A stretch of 64,000 nt of DNA from assembly GCF_004099695.1 (NCBI RefSeq), contig NZ_SCHL01000003.1:1-64000 (forward strand), read 5' to 3'. The notes under the pieces are model-generated. The model did not search any database, was not told where the DNA came from, and saw only the letters and a program-made list of their open reading frames with translations. This document shows positions 21,662 to 30,761 of the stretch, one piece after another; the stretch's first letter is position 1, and every line of letters begins with the position of its first letter. The position numbers and the translations under genes were made by a program. The stretch comes from Methanosarcina sp. MSH10X1 (GTDB taxonomy: Archaea; Halobacteriota; Methanosarcinia; Methanosarcinales; Methanosarcinaceae).

Positions 21662-21731
21662 ATTTGTTAACCCCCATGGCAATTAATCGGCTATTAATTA
21701 TATGGTAATATTGTATCTGTATGTATGTTAT

Positions 21732-22577
21732 TTATCTATTCCTGAAGCTGCTGAACTCGTCTTTTGACAATTTTTCAAGATCAAACTCTACTCCCCCGTT
21801 CCAGAGGAGTTCGAATTCCTTACCCAGATTTTTTGCAAGCCCTGTGTCCCAGATTTTTACGACCGAAAGGATGCGGTCACTGTCGTGGGGATGAAGCTGA
21901 AACAGCACCACGACATTCTCATCAATGATACCGAAACAGGAGTTAAAGCTCTCGGCAAGCCTTATTTCCATGCCTTTTTTGAATTTATCAAACTTTTCTT
22001 CTCCCTGCCTTGAAAGCAAGGAGGAAAGTGCTGTAAAGCGGGGAGATATTAGCAGCCTGATTTTGATGCCCCGGTCAATGGCTTTTAAGATTTCAGGCAG
22101 CAAGCTTGAAACGATGGGCATTGCAAAGGTAGGAGGAATTAAACACACCGATTGTTTTACCTCCCCATATACAGAAATCGCAAACTTCCTGATTTCAGAC
22201 TCAGTTACAGCAGTCGTCCAGAAAATTTCGTCTTTTTGCTTTTGAATCGGCACATTTTTCAGAATCTGTTTTGCCTCCCTGACAGAGTTTTCCAGGACAG
22301 AAATTTCTCTTTCGATCTCGACTTTTCGCCTCTCAAAGAAGGAACTTAAAGCCATTTCAGGATCAATTGCCCTGAATTTTTTAGGCCTTGAAACCTGGAC
22401 TTCTATAAAACCCTTTCCTGCCAGAGACTCGAGCACTGTATAGATCTTACCATAGGGCACGTCAGCATCCCTGCAGATAATATTTGCCCCACAGACCCCG
22501 AATTTTAAGAGAGAAAGATATGCAGCTGCCTCATAAGCCGTCAGCCCGATATCCTGAAGAAGCCTTTTCTTTTGCAT
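21732..22577 (-). CDS. TrmB-family transcriptional regulator
   Basis: The 281-residue protein begins with a TrmB-type winged helix (LLQDIGLTAYEAAAYLSLL, then DVPYGKIYTVLESLAGKGFIE) and a coiled-coil-like helix, followed by a larger C-terminal domain typical of the full-length family, which often binds a ligand. ATG 22577 is chosen because the HTH homology begins there; the frame is open for 35 further codons upstream, but they are AT-rich and unlike the family. It is divergent from the SnoaL-like gene, with a TTTA microsatellite between them, and is upstream of the AhpD-like gene on the same strand. Confidence 0.82.
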   Translation of the reverse strand: MQKKRLLQDIGLTAYEAAAYLSLLKFGVCGANIICRDADVPYGKIYTVLESLAGKGFIEVQVSRPKKFRAIDPEMALSSFFERRKVEIEREISVLENSVREAKQILKNVPIQKQKDEIFWTTAVTESEIRKFAISVYGEVKQSVCLIPPTFAMPIVSSLLPEILKAIDRGIKIRLLISPRFTALSSLLSRQGEEKFDKFKKGMEIRLAESFNSCFGIIDENVVVLFQLHPHDSDRILSVVKIWDTGLAKNLGKEFELLWNGGVEFDLEKLSKDEFSSFRNR

Positions 22578-22687
22578 GTGTAACTCAACAATTAAGAACT
22601 TAAAAACATTCCTAAAAATAAAATTTAATCCGGAAATCTTTATTTTCCATAACTCGAAATGCTTTTTGATATTTCTTCTCAAAATTT

Positions 22688-22752
<65 letters not shown>

Positions 22753-22815
22753 ATGAGAGCATAATTCTTACACTAAATTTGAAATAGTCAATATACCTTT
22801 TTATAAGAAAAAGAG

Positions 22816-23256
22816 ATGAGTAAAAATATGTATACAGAAGAGAACAAAGCAATAGTTTGCCGATTCTTCGAAGAAGGACCTTCTAAGGGAAATATAAATG
22901 CTGCTGATGAATTGCTGTCACCTGATTTTTCAATGCATGTACCTCTGCCTGCATCTTCGGGGATTGAAGGAATAAATGAAGTGATTACCACATGCAGGGC
23001 AGCCTTCGAGCATCTCAATGTTACAATTGAGGACATGGTTGCTGAAGGTGATAAGGTGGTTGCCCGTTTTACAGCTCGAGGTGTACATAAAGGCAATTTC
23101 ATGAATTTACCGGCTACAGGAAAGCCGGTAACCATGACTGGCATAGAGATTTTCCGCATTAAAGATGGTAAGATTGCTGAGTTATGGGGCGAGGTTAATC
23201 TTCTTGGACTAATGCAGCAGCTAGGTATTTTTCCCGTGCCTGGTCAACAGGATTGA
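22816..23256 (+). CDS. SnoaL-like (NTF2-fold) protein
   Basis: The 146-residue protein is a SnoaL/ester-cyclase-type member of the NTF2 fold: an N-terminal helix (ENKAIVCRFFEEG), DELLSPDFSMHVP, GDKVVARFTARGVHKG, and TGIEIFRIKDGKIAELWGEVN. Such proteins are common and chemically diverse, so the substrate cannot be inferred. It is divergent from the TrmB-type regulator, and control by it is plausible. The ATG lies in AAAGAGATGAG with no strong ribosome binding site. Confidence 0.8.
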   Translation: MSKNMYTEENKAIVCRFFEEGPSKGNINAADELLSPDFSMHVPLPASSGIEGINEVITTCRAAFEHLNVTIEDMVAEGDKVVARFTARGVHKGNFMNLPATGKPVTMTGIEIFRIKDGKIAELWGEVNLLGLMQQLGIFPVPGQQD

Positions 23257-23539
23257 TTTTGGTCAGGTGTCCTGGAAATTTGATCAGTATAGGGAGTTGA
23301 AATTCAATAATATACAGAAATGGAGATATATGCAACTTGAAAAATAAAAATATAATGGTTTTATTATAAATTCTGGGATGATATTAACTTGGTATATACA
23401 GTATTATTGACGGACAACTCTATTAGTGCCCGGATAGTGAAACTGCATCGGGTAAACCCTCACAGGTTTATCCGGATAAGATTATCATAGTTATTAAGCG
23501 AGAGAGATAAAGTTATTTTCGAATATACGGGGGAGTAAG

Positions 23540-24094
23540 ACGAAACCGACGGATGACTTAAGAGAGGAGCACAGAGCTGTTAAACTGATGCTGAGAATTC
23601 TTGATGGCATATGCACAAATCTAGAAGCCGGGAAAAATGTCAGGCAAGAACACCTTGACGGGCTTATAGAATTCATGAGAGTATTCGTTGACAGATGCCA
23701 CCATACAAAGGAGGAGGCTTACCTTTTTCCGGAGATGGAAAAAGCAGGAATTTCAGGCTCAGAAGAGTTAGTAGGCTCACTCAAGAAAGAGCACGAACAG
23801 GGAAGACAGCATGTAAACAGAATAGAAAATGCACTTCTGGGAAAAGAAGGCGATAGAAAGCTGCCGACCATAATTGAGAGTTCGAGAGCTTACATTCAAC
23901 TTCTGACCGCTCATGTCGAAAAAGAAGACAATAAGCTTTTCCCGTTGGCTGATACCTACCTCCCGGAAGTTGCACAGAAAGATTTGCTCGAACACTTTGA
24001 AACTGTGGAAACCCAAATAATAGGCCCTGGCAAACATGAAGAGTTCCACAGGTGGCTGCACACTATGGAAGAAATCTATGCAACATCAGAGTAA
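23540..24094 (+). CDS. Hemerythrin-like domain protein, probably starting at a non-standard codon
   Basis: The protein (about 184 residues from 23540) is a helical-bundle hemerythrin/HHE domain with the iron-ligand pattern: REEHRAVKLM, then VDRCHHTKEEAYLFP, later TAHVEKEDNKLFP and HEEFHRWL. Such proteins bind di-iron for oxygen or peroxide sensing or storage. The first ordinary start, ATG 23588, would delete the leading ligand segment REEH. The frame upstream has no ATG, GTG or TTG before a stop at 23495, but ACG 23540 (then KPTDDLREEH) is exactly where the family begins and has GGGGGAG five bases before it. It may be a mutated start, an ACG start or a sequencing error. Confidence 0.75.
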   Translation, partial: TKPTDDLREEHRAVKLMLRILDGICTNLEAGKNVRQEHLDGLIEFMRVFVDRCHHTKEEAYLFPEMEKAGISGSEELVGSLKKEHEQGRQHVNRIENALLGKEGDRKLPTIIESSRAYIQLLTAHVEKEDNKLFPLADTYLPEVAQKDLLEHFETVETQIIGPGKHEEFHRWLHTMEEIYATSE

Positions 24095-24102
24095 GCAGCA
24101 GA

Positions 24103-24398
24103 ACCGCAAGCCTTTTCAAAAAATAGCTTGACCGCAAGCCTTTTCAAAAAATAGCTTGACCGCAAGCCTTTTCAAAAAAGGCTTGAGCGAAAATCCTGAT
24201 TTATCGAAACCGGTGTAACCGGAGCGTGATAAACCGGCGAAACGCAAGCCTTTTCAAAAAAGGCTTGAGCGAAAACCTGTTGAGAAAAGGTTTTATCGAA
24301 AACTCTGATTTATCGAAACCGGTGTAACCGGAGCGTGATAAACCGGCGCAACGGTTTCGGCGCAACGGTTTCGGGTCAACGGTTTCGGGTCAACGGTT
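24103..24398. repeat. Palindromic dispersed-repeat cluster between convergent genes
   Basis: Three near-identical 28-base units start at 24104, 24132 and 24160 (CCGCAAGCCTTTTCAAAAAA...). The palindrome CAAGCCTTTT-CAA-AAAAGGCTTG occurs twice in full. A longer segment containing ATCGAAACCGGTGTAACCGG is present twice (about 24197 and 24310), ending in four CAACGGTTTCGG-type units. The cluster fills the gap between the convergent hemerythrin and MATE genes and probably ends both transcripts. The same elements recur in reverse orientation at 34209-34370. Confidence 0.9.
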
Positions 24399-24416
24399 TA
24401 TTCAGATCAGAAAAGG

Positions 24417-25877
24417 TTAGAGAGAAGAGTCCTGCCTGCTTGAGGCTAAGATTCCCTCTACTCTTGTTAAGGGCTCGGTTTTTAAAAGGGCTCTCAGGAA
24501 GTATTTTGCCCAGAGATACATCAATAGTGAGCCTATTCCGTTGCCTATGACTATTCCCCACCAGGCTCCGACCTGCCCCATATCAAAGGTGAAGGCCAGG
24601 AGCGCTGCAAAGAACGGGGTAAAGACAATAGTTCTTAGGAGGGTTGCAATTAAAGAATTCACGCCTTTTCCTGCGCCCTGGAAAAAGGAAGAGGAAAATA
24701 GACCAAGTGCAACTGTGGGATAGAAGATAGACATCACACGAAGGAAATGGGCAAGATCGGCGGTTATATGGGCTCCCCCTTCCGATTGTGTGAATATGGA
24801 CGCGATAGGCATGGCAAAGGCAAATATGAAAGCTCCGGCTACACACTCTATAAAGACTCCGATCTTTGTTGAGTAGGAAAGAGCAATCTTTGCCTTTATG
24901 TAATCATGGGCTCCTATTGCGGCTCCGCTCACGGAAATAACGGCAGTTGATATTCCCATCAGGGGAGCCATTGCAATTGTCGCGATTCTCCATCCAGTTG
25001 AATAAACTGCAACTCCGTCTGTACTGCTTACAAGCACAATAATGTAGTTTATGAATAGCATTGACAGAGACATGGATAGCTGCTGGGCTGAAGCCGGAAG
25101 CGCAACACCGAAGATCTCTTTTACAATGCCTTTTTCAAAGTGGAAATCCTTGAAATCGAAAGCTACATAGGTATCCTTCCTGAAGAACAGCCAGTTTGCC
25201 ATCATAAGGCTAGATATCCCTATAGATAATACAGTTGCCCAGGCTGCTCCTTCAATTCCCATATCCAGGGTATAAATGAATATCGGATCCAGAATGACAT
25301 TCAGGACTCCTCCAGCAATCATAGCCTGCATCGCTCGCTTCGAGTCCCCTTCGCTTCGGAGAATCGCATTGGCGGCATTGGAAAAGAAGATTACAATGCT
25401 TCCAAGGAAAATAGCCCTGGCGTATCCAACTGCAAGTCCTGTAGTTTTTCCAGCTCCTGCTAGGGCGAAGAGTTGAGGGGCAAAGATATAAAACGGAATT
25501 GTAAATACAATCGAGAGCAGCGTAATTATGATTATGGTATGCACAGCTACATTGTCTGCACCGGCTTTATCTTTTGCTCCTATCATACGGGAGATTGCAG
25601 ACCCTCCACCTATACCTATCCCGTTGGATAAAGCCATGCTGATGAAGAAAAAAGGGAACACGAAACCCATTGCTGCAAGGGCGTCGGCTCCAAGCCCGGA
25701 AACCCAGTAAGTATCAACCAGGCTGTATATTGTCTGCACGGACATGGCGATAACCATCGGGATTGACAGCTTCACTATAGCTTTTTTAGGGTCTCCCTGT
25801 AGTGTTTTTACACCAGTTGTCTCTTTTTTCCCTGTATGCCCGGCAGAAGTTTTATTTTTATTTTGCTTACGTTTCAT
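24417..25877 (-). CDS. MATE-family multidrug/cation exporter
   Basis: The 486-residue protein is an integral membrane exporter with about twelve helices in two homologous halves: LSIPMVIAMSVQTIYSLVDTY and a glycine-rich segment NGIGIGGGSAISRMIGA in the first half, and AVISVSGAAIGAHD and SSFFQGAGKGVNSLIAT in the second. A basic N-terminal tail (KRKQNKNKTSAGHTGKK) is probably cytoplasmic. MATE proteins export cationic compounds using sodium or proton gradients. It is a close paralogue of the exporter at 41483 but has no regulator gene beside it. Confidence 0.92.
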   Translation of the reverse strand: MKRKQNKNKTSAGHTGKKETTGVKTLQGDPKKAIVKLSIPMVIAMSVQTIYSLVDTYWVSGLGADALAAMGFVFPFFFISMALSNGIGIGGGSAISRMIGAKDKAGADNVAVHTIIIITLLSIVFTIPFYIFAPQLFALAGAGKTTGLAVGYARAIFLGSIVIFFSNAANAILRSEGDSKRAMQAMIAGGVLNVILDPIFIYTLDMGIEGAAWATVLSIGISSLMMANWLFFRKDTYVAFDFKDFHFEKGIVKEIFGVALPASAQQLSMSLSMLFINYIIVLVSSTDGVAVYSTGWRIATIAMAPLMGISTAVISVSGAAIGAHDYIKAKIALSYSTKIGVFIECVAGAFIFAFAMPIASIFTQSEGGAHITADLAHFLRVMSIFYPTVALGLFSSSFFQGAGKGVNSLIATLLRTIVFTPFFAALLAFTFDMGQVGAWWGIVIGNGIGSLLMYLWAKYFLRALLKTEPLTRVEGILASSRQDSSL

Positions 25878-26705
25878 TTATTACATCTTCCTTAATGACT
25901 CACTAAAAACAATTCTTCAAATTTGCAGTCCATTGCCTGTAATCTTCTGCCCTTTATATTCCGATTACTGGCAGATATCCTGAGGACCGACAGCCCTTTA
26001 ACAATCCTTCTTCCATTCATTCCTGGCACACATATTCATACTTTAATGCGCTGCAACGGTATGACTCAATGCCTGCGTCTTTGTGCAGTTTTTTCACTAT
26101 AACCCTCAAAAGCCCCGTAAAACTCTCACAGAATTCCTGAAGCACATTGAGGACGTGATCAGGGTTGGAGAACATAATTAAAATGACGTTTTTCCCCACT
26201 CTTTAATGTAAGTAACCGGATGTTCGGGCTTGATTACTTAATTTTTCAAATTCGTATTGTTCGATTTCTAACTAAATACCGTGGATAATATATATACCTT
26301 TTGAATCAGTATAAAAAATAGTAACAAATCAATGATTAAGTAGCTCATCGTGCAAAAGTTTCCGGCATTTCCAAGTTTATTAAAAGCCTCTCATAAAAAA
26401 TTGGTCAGGATGCACGAAAAATAAAGATGAAGATCAGGATAAAAGTCTTCCCTTCGGTGAAAGGTCTTTCAAGTTTTTAAGTCGATGCCGGGCTCAAACC
26501 CTCAGATTCGATTTTCATTTGCAGGATCTCATAATCTTCTCTTTCCCGAAAGGAATCTGTAATAAGATTATAAACAATAAACTTATCTTCTCCTTAAATC
26601 TCAGGTTATAATAAAGATATCTGATATCAGGTCATGATAAAGGTACCTGATATGCGGTTATAATTTGAGAAAGGTTTCGTACTGTGGTCACGATCCGGGA
26701 AAATA
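25878..26705. other. Intergenic with one doubtful small ORF and short direct repeats
   Basis: This AT-rich gap holds the doubtful ORF at 26017-26199. Around 26604-26662 it has two to three imperfect 26-base repeats of the type GGTTATAATAAAGATATC / GGTCATGATAAAGGTACC, close to the 3' end of the methyltransferase gene. Confidence 0.4.
26017..26199 (-). CDS. Hypothetical small protein (60 residues), doubtful
   Basis: This open frame starts with GTG 26199. The composition looks protein-like (ILIMFSNPDHVLNVLQEF, then GLLRVIVKKLHKDAG) and is amphipathic-helical, but I recognise no family and see only a weak ribosome binding site. It could be a real small protein or the remnant of a larger gene. 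It stands alone upstream of the MATE exporter on the same strand, separated by about 140 bases. Confidence 0.3.
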   Translation of the reverse strand: MGKNVILIMFSNPDHVLNVLQEFCESFTGLLRVIVKKLHKDAGIESYRCSALKYEYVCQE

Positions 26706-27425
26706 TTACGAGATCTTCGATAATATTGCATGATATCGGTACTCGTAGTACATTGATTTTATATATTCCATAGTAAAACCATTGTTCCTGGCAATTTTTC
26801 CAATCAGGTACGGACTGTGGGCGTCCCCGATTATATCCCTGGGACGGTTTCTCAGGATCACCGACAGTTGCGTTAAACACACGAAACCAATTTTAGGCAA
26901 GGTATTCCGGAGTTTGAAGTTCTGTGAGAACCACCCCATTCTCCACAAAGAATAAAGCCTGGGATCGATTATATCAAAAAAGGCTATCTTTCCTCCATCA
27001 TTCAGATAACCTGAGGCATTACGGATAAAAGCATCTATCTGTTCGGGCATCAGGTACTGAACCACTGCCGTTGCCGTAATCCGGTCAAACGATGAATTTA
27101 ATCTTTTCCACATTGTTTTGTCATCGGCAAGGATTAAATCTACATTTTTATAATTTTGTTCCCAGATCTTCTTTTCCGCTTCAAAAAGCATCGAACTTGA
27201 GAAATCTACGCCTACTACTCTCTCATAATTTGGCACGTAATATATCAGAAGCTCTCCCGCACCACACCCAAAATCAAGCAGAGATTTCCCTCCGCTTAAG
27301 TGAAAAAGTTTCTCTTTAGCCTCTTTGTAAAGAAATTCCTCTATAGGATACCTGTGGCCTCCATTTTTTTTATCCGAAAAATATTCTGTGCAGGAAAACT
27401 TCGGTTTATTAAATGCCATTTCCAT
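26706..27425 (-). CDS. SAM-dependent methyltransferase
   Basis: The 239-residue protein is a class I methyltransferase: motif I is SLLDFGCGAGELL, followed by VVGVDFSSSML (acidic residue binding the SAM ribose), LILADD and LNDGGKIAFFDI (post-motif). The C-terminal half, rich in aromatic residues, would bind the substrate, which I cannot identify. ATG 27425 is preferred (GAGGG nine bases upstream); a TTG further upstream extends the frame by 18 codons. It stands alone in repeat-rich DNA. Confidence 0.85.
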   Translation of the reverse strand: MEMAFNKPKFSCTEYFSDKKNGGHRYPIEEFLYKEAKEKLFHLSGGKSLLDFGCGAGELLIYYVPNYERVVGVDFSSSMLFEAEKKIWEQNYKNVDLILADDKTMWKRLNSSFDRITATAVVQYLMPEQIDAFIRNASGYLNDGGKIAFFDIIDPRLYSLWRMGWFSQNFKLRNTLPKIGFVCLTQLSVILRNRPRDIIGDAHSPYLIGKIARNNGFTMEYIKSMYYEYRYHAILSKIS

Positions 27426-27795
27426 TCCGAGTAACCCTCTTTGCTTTGTCTTCCCCACTTCACTGATGTATATTTGCAATTAGATGAAGGTGAAAAATGA
27501 TTACATCTCTTTGAAGTCTATCTAGAAAAACATGTCTGGTATTATCAATATCACGTTATTTTATCTAGCTATTGAAACATTTGCCCTGAAAATGAGTCAT
27601 GAACTACTATCGGAAGCTGTATTACTTAACGTAAAACTATAGGATATATAATCTGGATTCTATAAAATATATTTATCTTACCGCTCATATGAAGAATTAC
27701 AGGAATCTTTAATCCCAGGGGTATCAACTTATAAAAAGAGTTGTGCCTTTCGTTATGCAGGCAGAGAACGTAAGTCGTTTCAAGTTGTATAATCC

Positions 27796-27875
27796 AGTAT
27801 AGAACATTGAAATGATGTATAGAGCATTGAAATGATGTATAGAGCATTGAAATGATGTATAGAGTATTGAAATGA
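27796..27875. repeat. Four tandem 20-base units beside a promoter
   Basis: The unit TGTATAGAGCATTGAAATGA is repeated four times (first copy GAACATTG, last GAGTATTG). The array ends 58 bases before the start codon of the dehydrogenase at 27933. With a 20-base period, each unit lies on about the same face of the helix, and each contains a TATAGA motif. No spacers are present, so it is not a CRISPR array. Confidence 0.9.
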
Positions 27876-27932
27876 TAATTATACATAAATGAAGTTCAGA
27901 ATAATACTGATAAATCCAGGGGATAAGATTAA

Positions 27933-29066
27933 ATGGAGGATATGTTCAGATTTGCAGATGAGCTTGGGCCATTTAAGATCATCCATATTTACGAACCGTC
28001 AGTTGACCTGAAAGCGGTTCTTGTAGTAGACAATATTGCGCGGGGTCCTGCTCTCGGAGGGGTTCGGATAGCTCTGGATGTAAGTACCGAGGAATGTTTC
28101 AGGCTGGCAAGAGCTATGACCCTCAGGAATGCAGCTGCAGACCTTCCTTACGGGGGCGGGAAGCTTGTTATGTACGGTGACCCGCGAATGCCTCGGGAAA
28201 AGAAAATACAGATGCTTCGAGCCCTTGCCAGTTCTCTCCGATACATGAAGGAGTACATTTTCGCCCCTGATATGGGAACGGATGAGTTCTGCATGGCCTG
28301 CATAAAAGATGAAATCGGAAGGGTGGTAGGTCTTCCCTGTGAGGTTGGGGGAATTCCTCTTGATGAAGTCGGGGCTACAGGCTGGGGACTTGCACAGGCT
28401 ACCGAAGTGGCTTTGCAGTACTGTAATTTTAAGCTGAATGGAGCTCGCATTGTTGTTCAGGGCTTTGGGGCAGTTGGGAAACATGCTGCTCGTTTCCTCA
28501 CTAAGAAGGGAGCTGTTCTTGTAGGAGTTGCTGATTCCCGGGGTGCAGTCTACAATCCCGACGGGATTGACACGGATACTCTGATAAGGCTAAAGAACGA
28601 AGGAAAAAATGTGCTTGACTATCCGGAGGGAAGAAAGCTCGACAGTAATGCAGTTATCTCCATTCCCTGCGACATATGGATCCCGGCAGCCCGTCCAGAT
28701 ATAATCAACGAGAGCAATGTCCATCTTCTGAATACTAAACTGGTTATTGAGGGAGCAAACATTCCGATCACAGAAGGAGCGGAAAAAATTCTCTATGAGG
28801 CGGGTGTTCTTTACGTTCCGGACTTTATCGCAAACGCAGGCGGTGTAATCTGTGCGGCATCGGAGTATCAGGGAGCTACCCAGTGCGCAGCTTTCGGGTC
28901 AATTGAAGAGAAGGTGAGAAACAATACGGCTCAGGTGCTGGAAACTGCAAAAACGAAAGGTATCCTGCCAAGGGAAGCTGCAGTCCAGCTTGCTGTAAAA
29001 AGAATTAAGCAAGCCATGAAATACAGGCGCTGGTCAATCTTTTCTTCGGCTCCCGGGTTTGTATAA
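27933..29066 (+). CDS. Glu/Leu/Phe/Val-type amino acid dehydrogenase
   Basis: The 377-residue protein has the family's two domains: an N-terminal substrate domain with GPALGGVRIA, the catalytic lysine in LPYGGGK and the aspartate in FAPDMGTDE; and a Rossmann NAD(P) domain with VVQGFGAVGKHAARFL and later EGANIPIT and ANAGGVICAASEY. At 377 residues it is shorter than typical hexameric glutamate dehydrogenases (about 420), and closer in length to leucine dehydrogenases, so the substrate is uncertain. It would link amino acids and 2-oxo acids with ammonia. The start ATG follows CAGGGGAT, with the 20-base tandem array just upstream. Confidence 0.88.
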   Translation: MEDMFRFADELGPFKIIHIYEPSVDLKAVLVVDNIARGPALGGVRIALDVSTEECFRLARAMTLRNAAADLPYGGGKLVMYGDPRMPREKKIQMLRALASSLRYMKEYIFAPDMGTDEFCMACIKDEIGRVVGLPCEVGGIPLDEVGATGWGLAQATEVALQYCNFKLNGARIVVQGFGAVGKHAARFLTKKGAVLVGVADSRGAVYNPDGIDTDTLIRLKNEGKNVLDYPEGRKLDSNAVISIPCDIWIPAARPDIINESNVHLLNTKLVIEGANIPITEGAEKILYEAGVLYVPDFIANAGGVICAASEYQGATQCAAFGSIEEKVRNNTAQVLETAKTKGILPREAAVQLAVKRIKQAMKYRRWSIFSSAPGFV

Positions 29067-29127
29067 CCTTCATATAATCTATAATTTCTCTAAACCATTT
29101 AAGTCTCCGGCTGTCCAGGATTCTTTT

Positions 29128-30516
29128 TCACCTTAAATTGGATTCCGGCTTATTTTTTCCTCCGCACAGAACTGCTGCCGCCCTGACCACGCTATCCGGG
29201 GTAAAAAAGACCGGCATCCCGGCGGCTGTAAAAGCTGAAGCCATTTCCCGGCTGAATTTTCCTCCCGGAGAACAGATAAGAACCGGCTTTCCGCAGCTGT
29301 CTGCAAAGTCCCGGATCTTTTCCGCAACGTCCGGGGTAAGAAGGGGCGGGCCCCAGAGCAGGCTGACGATTGCAAGATCATAGCCTTCTCCGAAAGCCTC
29401 CTGAAGGGCAGCAATATAATGCTCATTTCTTACACTGCCTGTCAGGTCTACAGGATTTTTTACGGAAGCAAAAGCCGGAAGTTTCTTTTTGAGCTTTTCT
29501 ACGGTCCGGCTGGCTATTTCCGGAGCCCTGAGCCCTGCTTCTTCACAGGCATCGGCGATGGAAATTCCTATTCCGCCTCCGTCAGTTATAATGAGAATTC
29601 TCTTTCCTTGAGCCAGCGGATACCTGTTCAGGACTTTGCAGGCATCTTTTAATTCTTCATAACTTGCAACTTCTATTACACCTGCTTTCCTGAAAGCGGC
29701 TTCATAAGCTTCATATCTCCCGCTGACAGCCCCCGTATGTGAACTGGCCGCTCTTGCACCTGGTTCCCGCTTTCCGACTTTGAGAGCTATGACAGGCTTT
29801 TTTTGTACACATCCGGAAGCAGCGGCAATGAACCGGCGTCCGTTTCCCACAGACTCTATGTAAAGGGCGACGGCTTTTGTTGCGTCGTCACCTGCCAGGA
29901 ACTCAAGGCAGTCGCTCTCGTCCACATCCACTTTATTTCCGTAGCTTACTACCCTTGCAACCCCTGCCCCCTCGTTAGCCAGTTCGTCCATAATCATAGC
30001 GGCAAAGGACCCGCTCTGGGTAAGTACCGAAACCCCGTTTCTGGCAGGCCTTTCGACCTTACCGCTGGTTATAAAAAAGGTGTCCACTTTTGTAATCGTA
30101 TCGTAGATCCCAAGGCAGTTAGGGCCCATAGCCCTTATCCCTTTCTCGTTTAAAATTTCTTTCAGACGGATTTCCAGTTCCTTTCCTTCGGGTCCGATTT
30201 CCCGAAATCCGGAACTGATAATTATCGCTCCTTTTACGTTCTCCACAGAGCCGTTGAGGATTTCAAGAACAGCAGGTGCTGGCACTGCAAAAACTGCTAT
30301 ATCGACTCTGTTCTTTATTTCATCCAGGCCTGGATAACATTTAAGCCCCCTGATCTCCTGGTAGCCCGGATTTACGGGATATATCTTTCCCTGAAACCCC
30401 ATTCTCAAAAGGCTGTCCAGGATAGTGTAAGAAAGTTTTTCGGGATTTGGCGATGCTCCTATCAGAGCTATGCTTTCAGGCTTGAAGAAAAAACCAATAT
30501 GTCCTTCAGTGATCAT
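29128..30516 (-). CDS. Acyl-CoA synthetase (NDP-forming) alpha subunit
   Basis: The 462-residue protein has a CoA-binding domain (IALIGASPNPEKLSYTIL) followed by the succinyl-CoA-ligase-like domains, with the phosphorylated histidine in ARAASSHTGAVSG. This is the alpha subunit of ADP-forming acetyl/acyl-CoA synthetases, which make ATP from acyl-CoA. No ATP-grasp beta subunit gene adjoins it, unlike many two-gene loci; the partner may be encoded elsewhere, or the protein may act in another context such as protein acylation. ATG 30516 has only a weak ribosome binding site. It is convergent with the dehydrogenase at 27933. Confidence 0.88.
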   Translation of the reverse strand: MITEGHIGFFFKPESIALIGASPNPEKLSYTILDSLLRMGFQGKIYPVNPGYQEIRGLKCYPGLDEIKNRVDIAVFAVPAPAVLEILNGSVENVKGAIIISSGFREIGPEGKELEIRLKEILNEKGIRAMGPNCLGIYDTITKVDTFFITSGKVERPARNGVSVLTQSGSFAAMIMDELANEGAGVARVVSYGNKVDVDESDCLEFLAGDDATKAVALYIESVGNGRRFIAAASGCVQKKPVIALKVGKREPGARAASSHTGAVSGRYEAYEAAFRKAGVIEVASYEELKDACKVLNRYPLAQGKRILIITDGGGIGISIADACEEAGLRAPEIASRTVEKLKKKLPAFASVKNPVDLTGSVRNEHYIAALQEAFGEGYDLAIVSLLWGPPLLTPDVAEKIRDFADSCGKPVLICSPGGKFSREMASAFTAAGMPVFFTPDSVVRAAAVLCGGKNKPESNLR

Positions 30517-30761
30517 TTATGCCCATCCGAGTAATCTGCAGATCATATCCAGATTACAGTTCTGAGCTTAAATATCTACACTTAATAAATTTCGGCTTCA
30601 TAATCCTCGGAAATAGAGAAAGTATGGAAGGTGCCAGAAGATAGGGAATAACTCATTACAGGATTACCCGCCTTGAGCCGGAAGAGACTCAAAGCACGGA
30701 AATTCCCTTTACTCTGCCTTTTATTTCTTGAATAAACCGAATTTTTCCTCCGCAGGTGCGC

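Noticed and set aside
22578-22682. 35-codon N-terminal extension of the TrmB-type regulator
   Set aside because: AT-rich and hydrophobic-basic, unlike the family, which begins at MQKKRLLQDIG.
24103-24398. Insertion sequence or transposon end
   Set aside because: No transposase remnant or target duplication is associated; the element looks like a non-coding dispersed repeat instead.
26480-26530. tRNA T-arm-like GCCGGGCTCAAACCC
   Set aside because: No acceptor, D or anticodon stems can be drawn around it.
27796-27875. CRISPR array
   Set aside because: The 20-base units are directly tandem without unique spacers, as are those at 41111 and 53971; no cas genes are present in the window.
27626-27886. 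86-codon open frame on - strand with repeated YHFNTLY-type units
   Set aside because: It is the translation of the 20-base tandem array and AT-rich promoter DNA; the periodic peptide follows from the DNA repeat.
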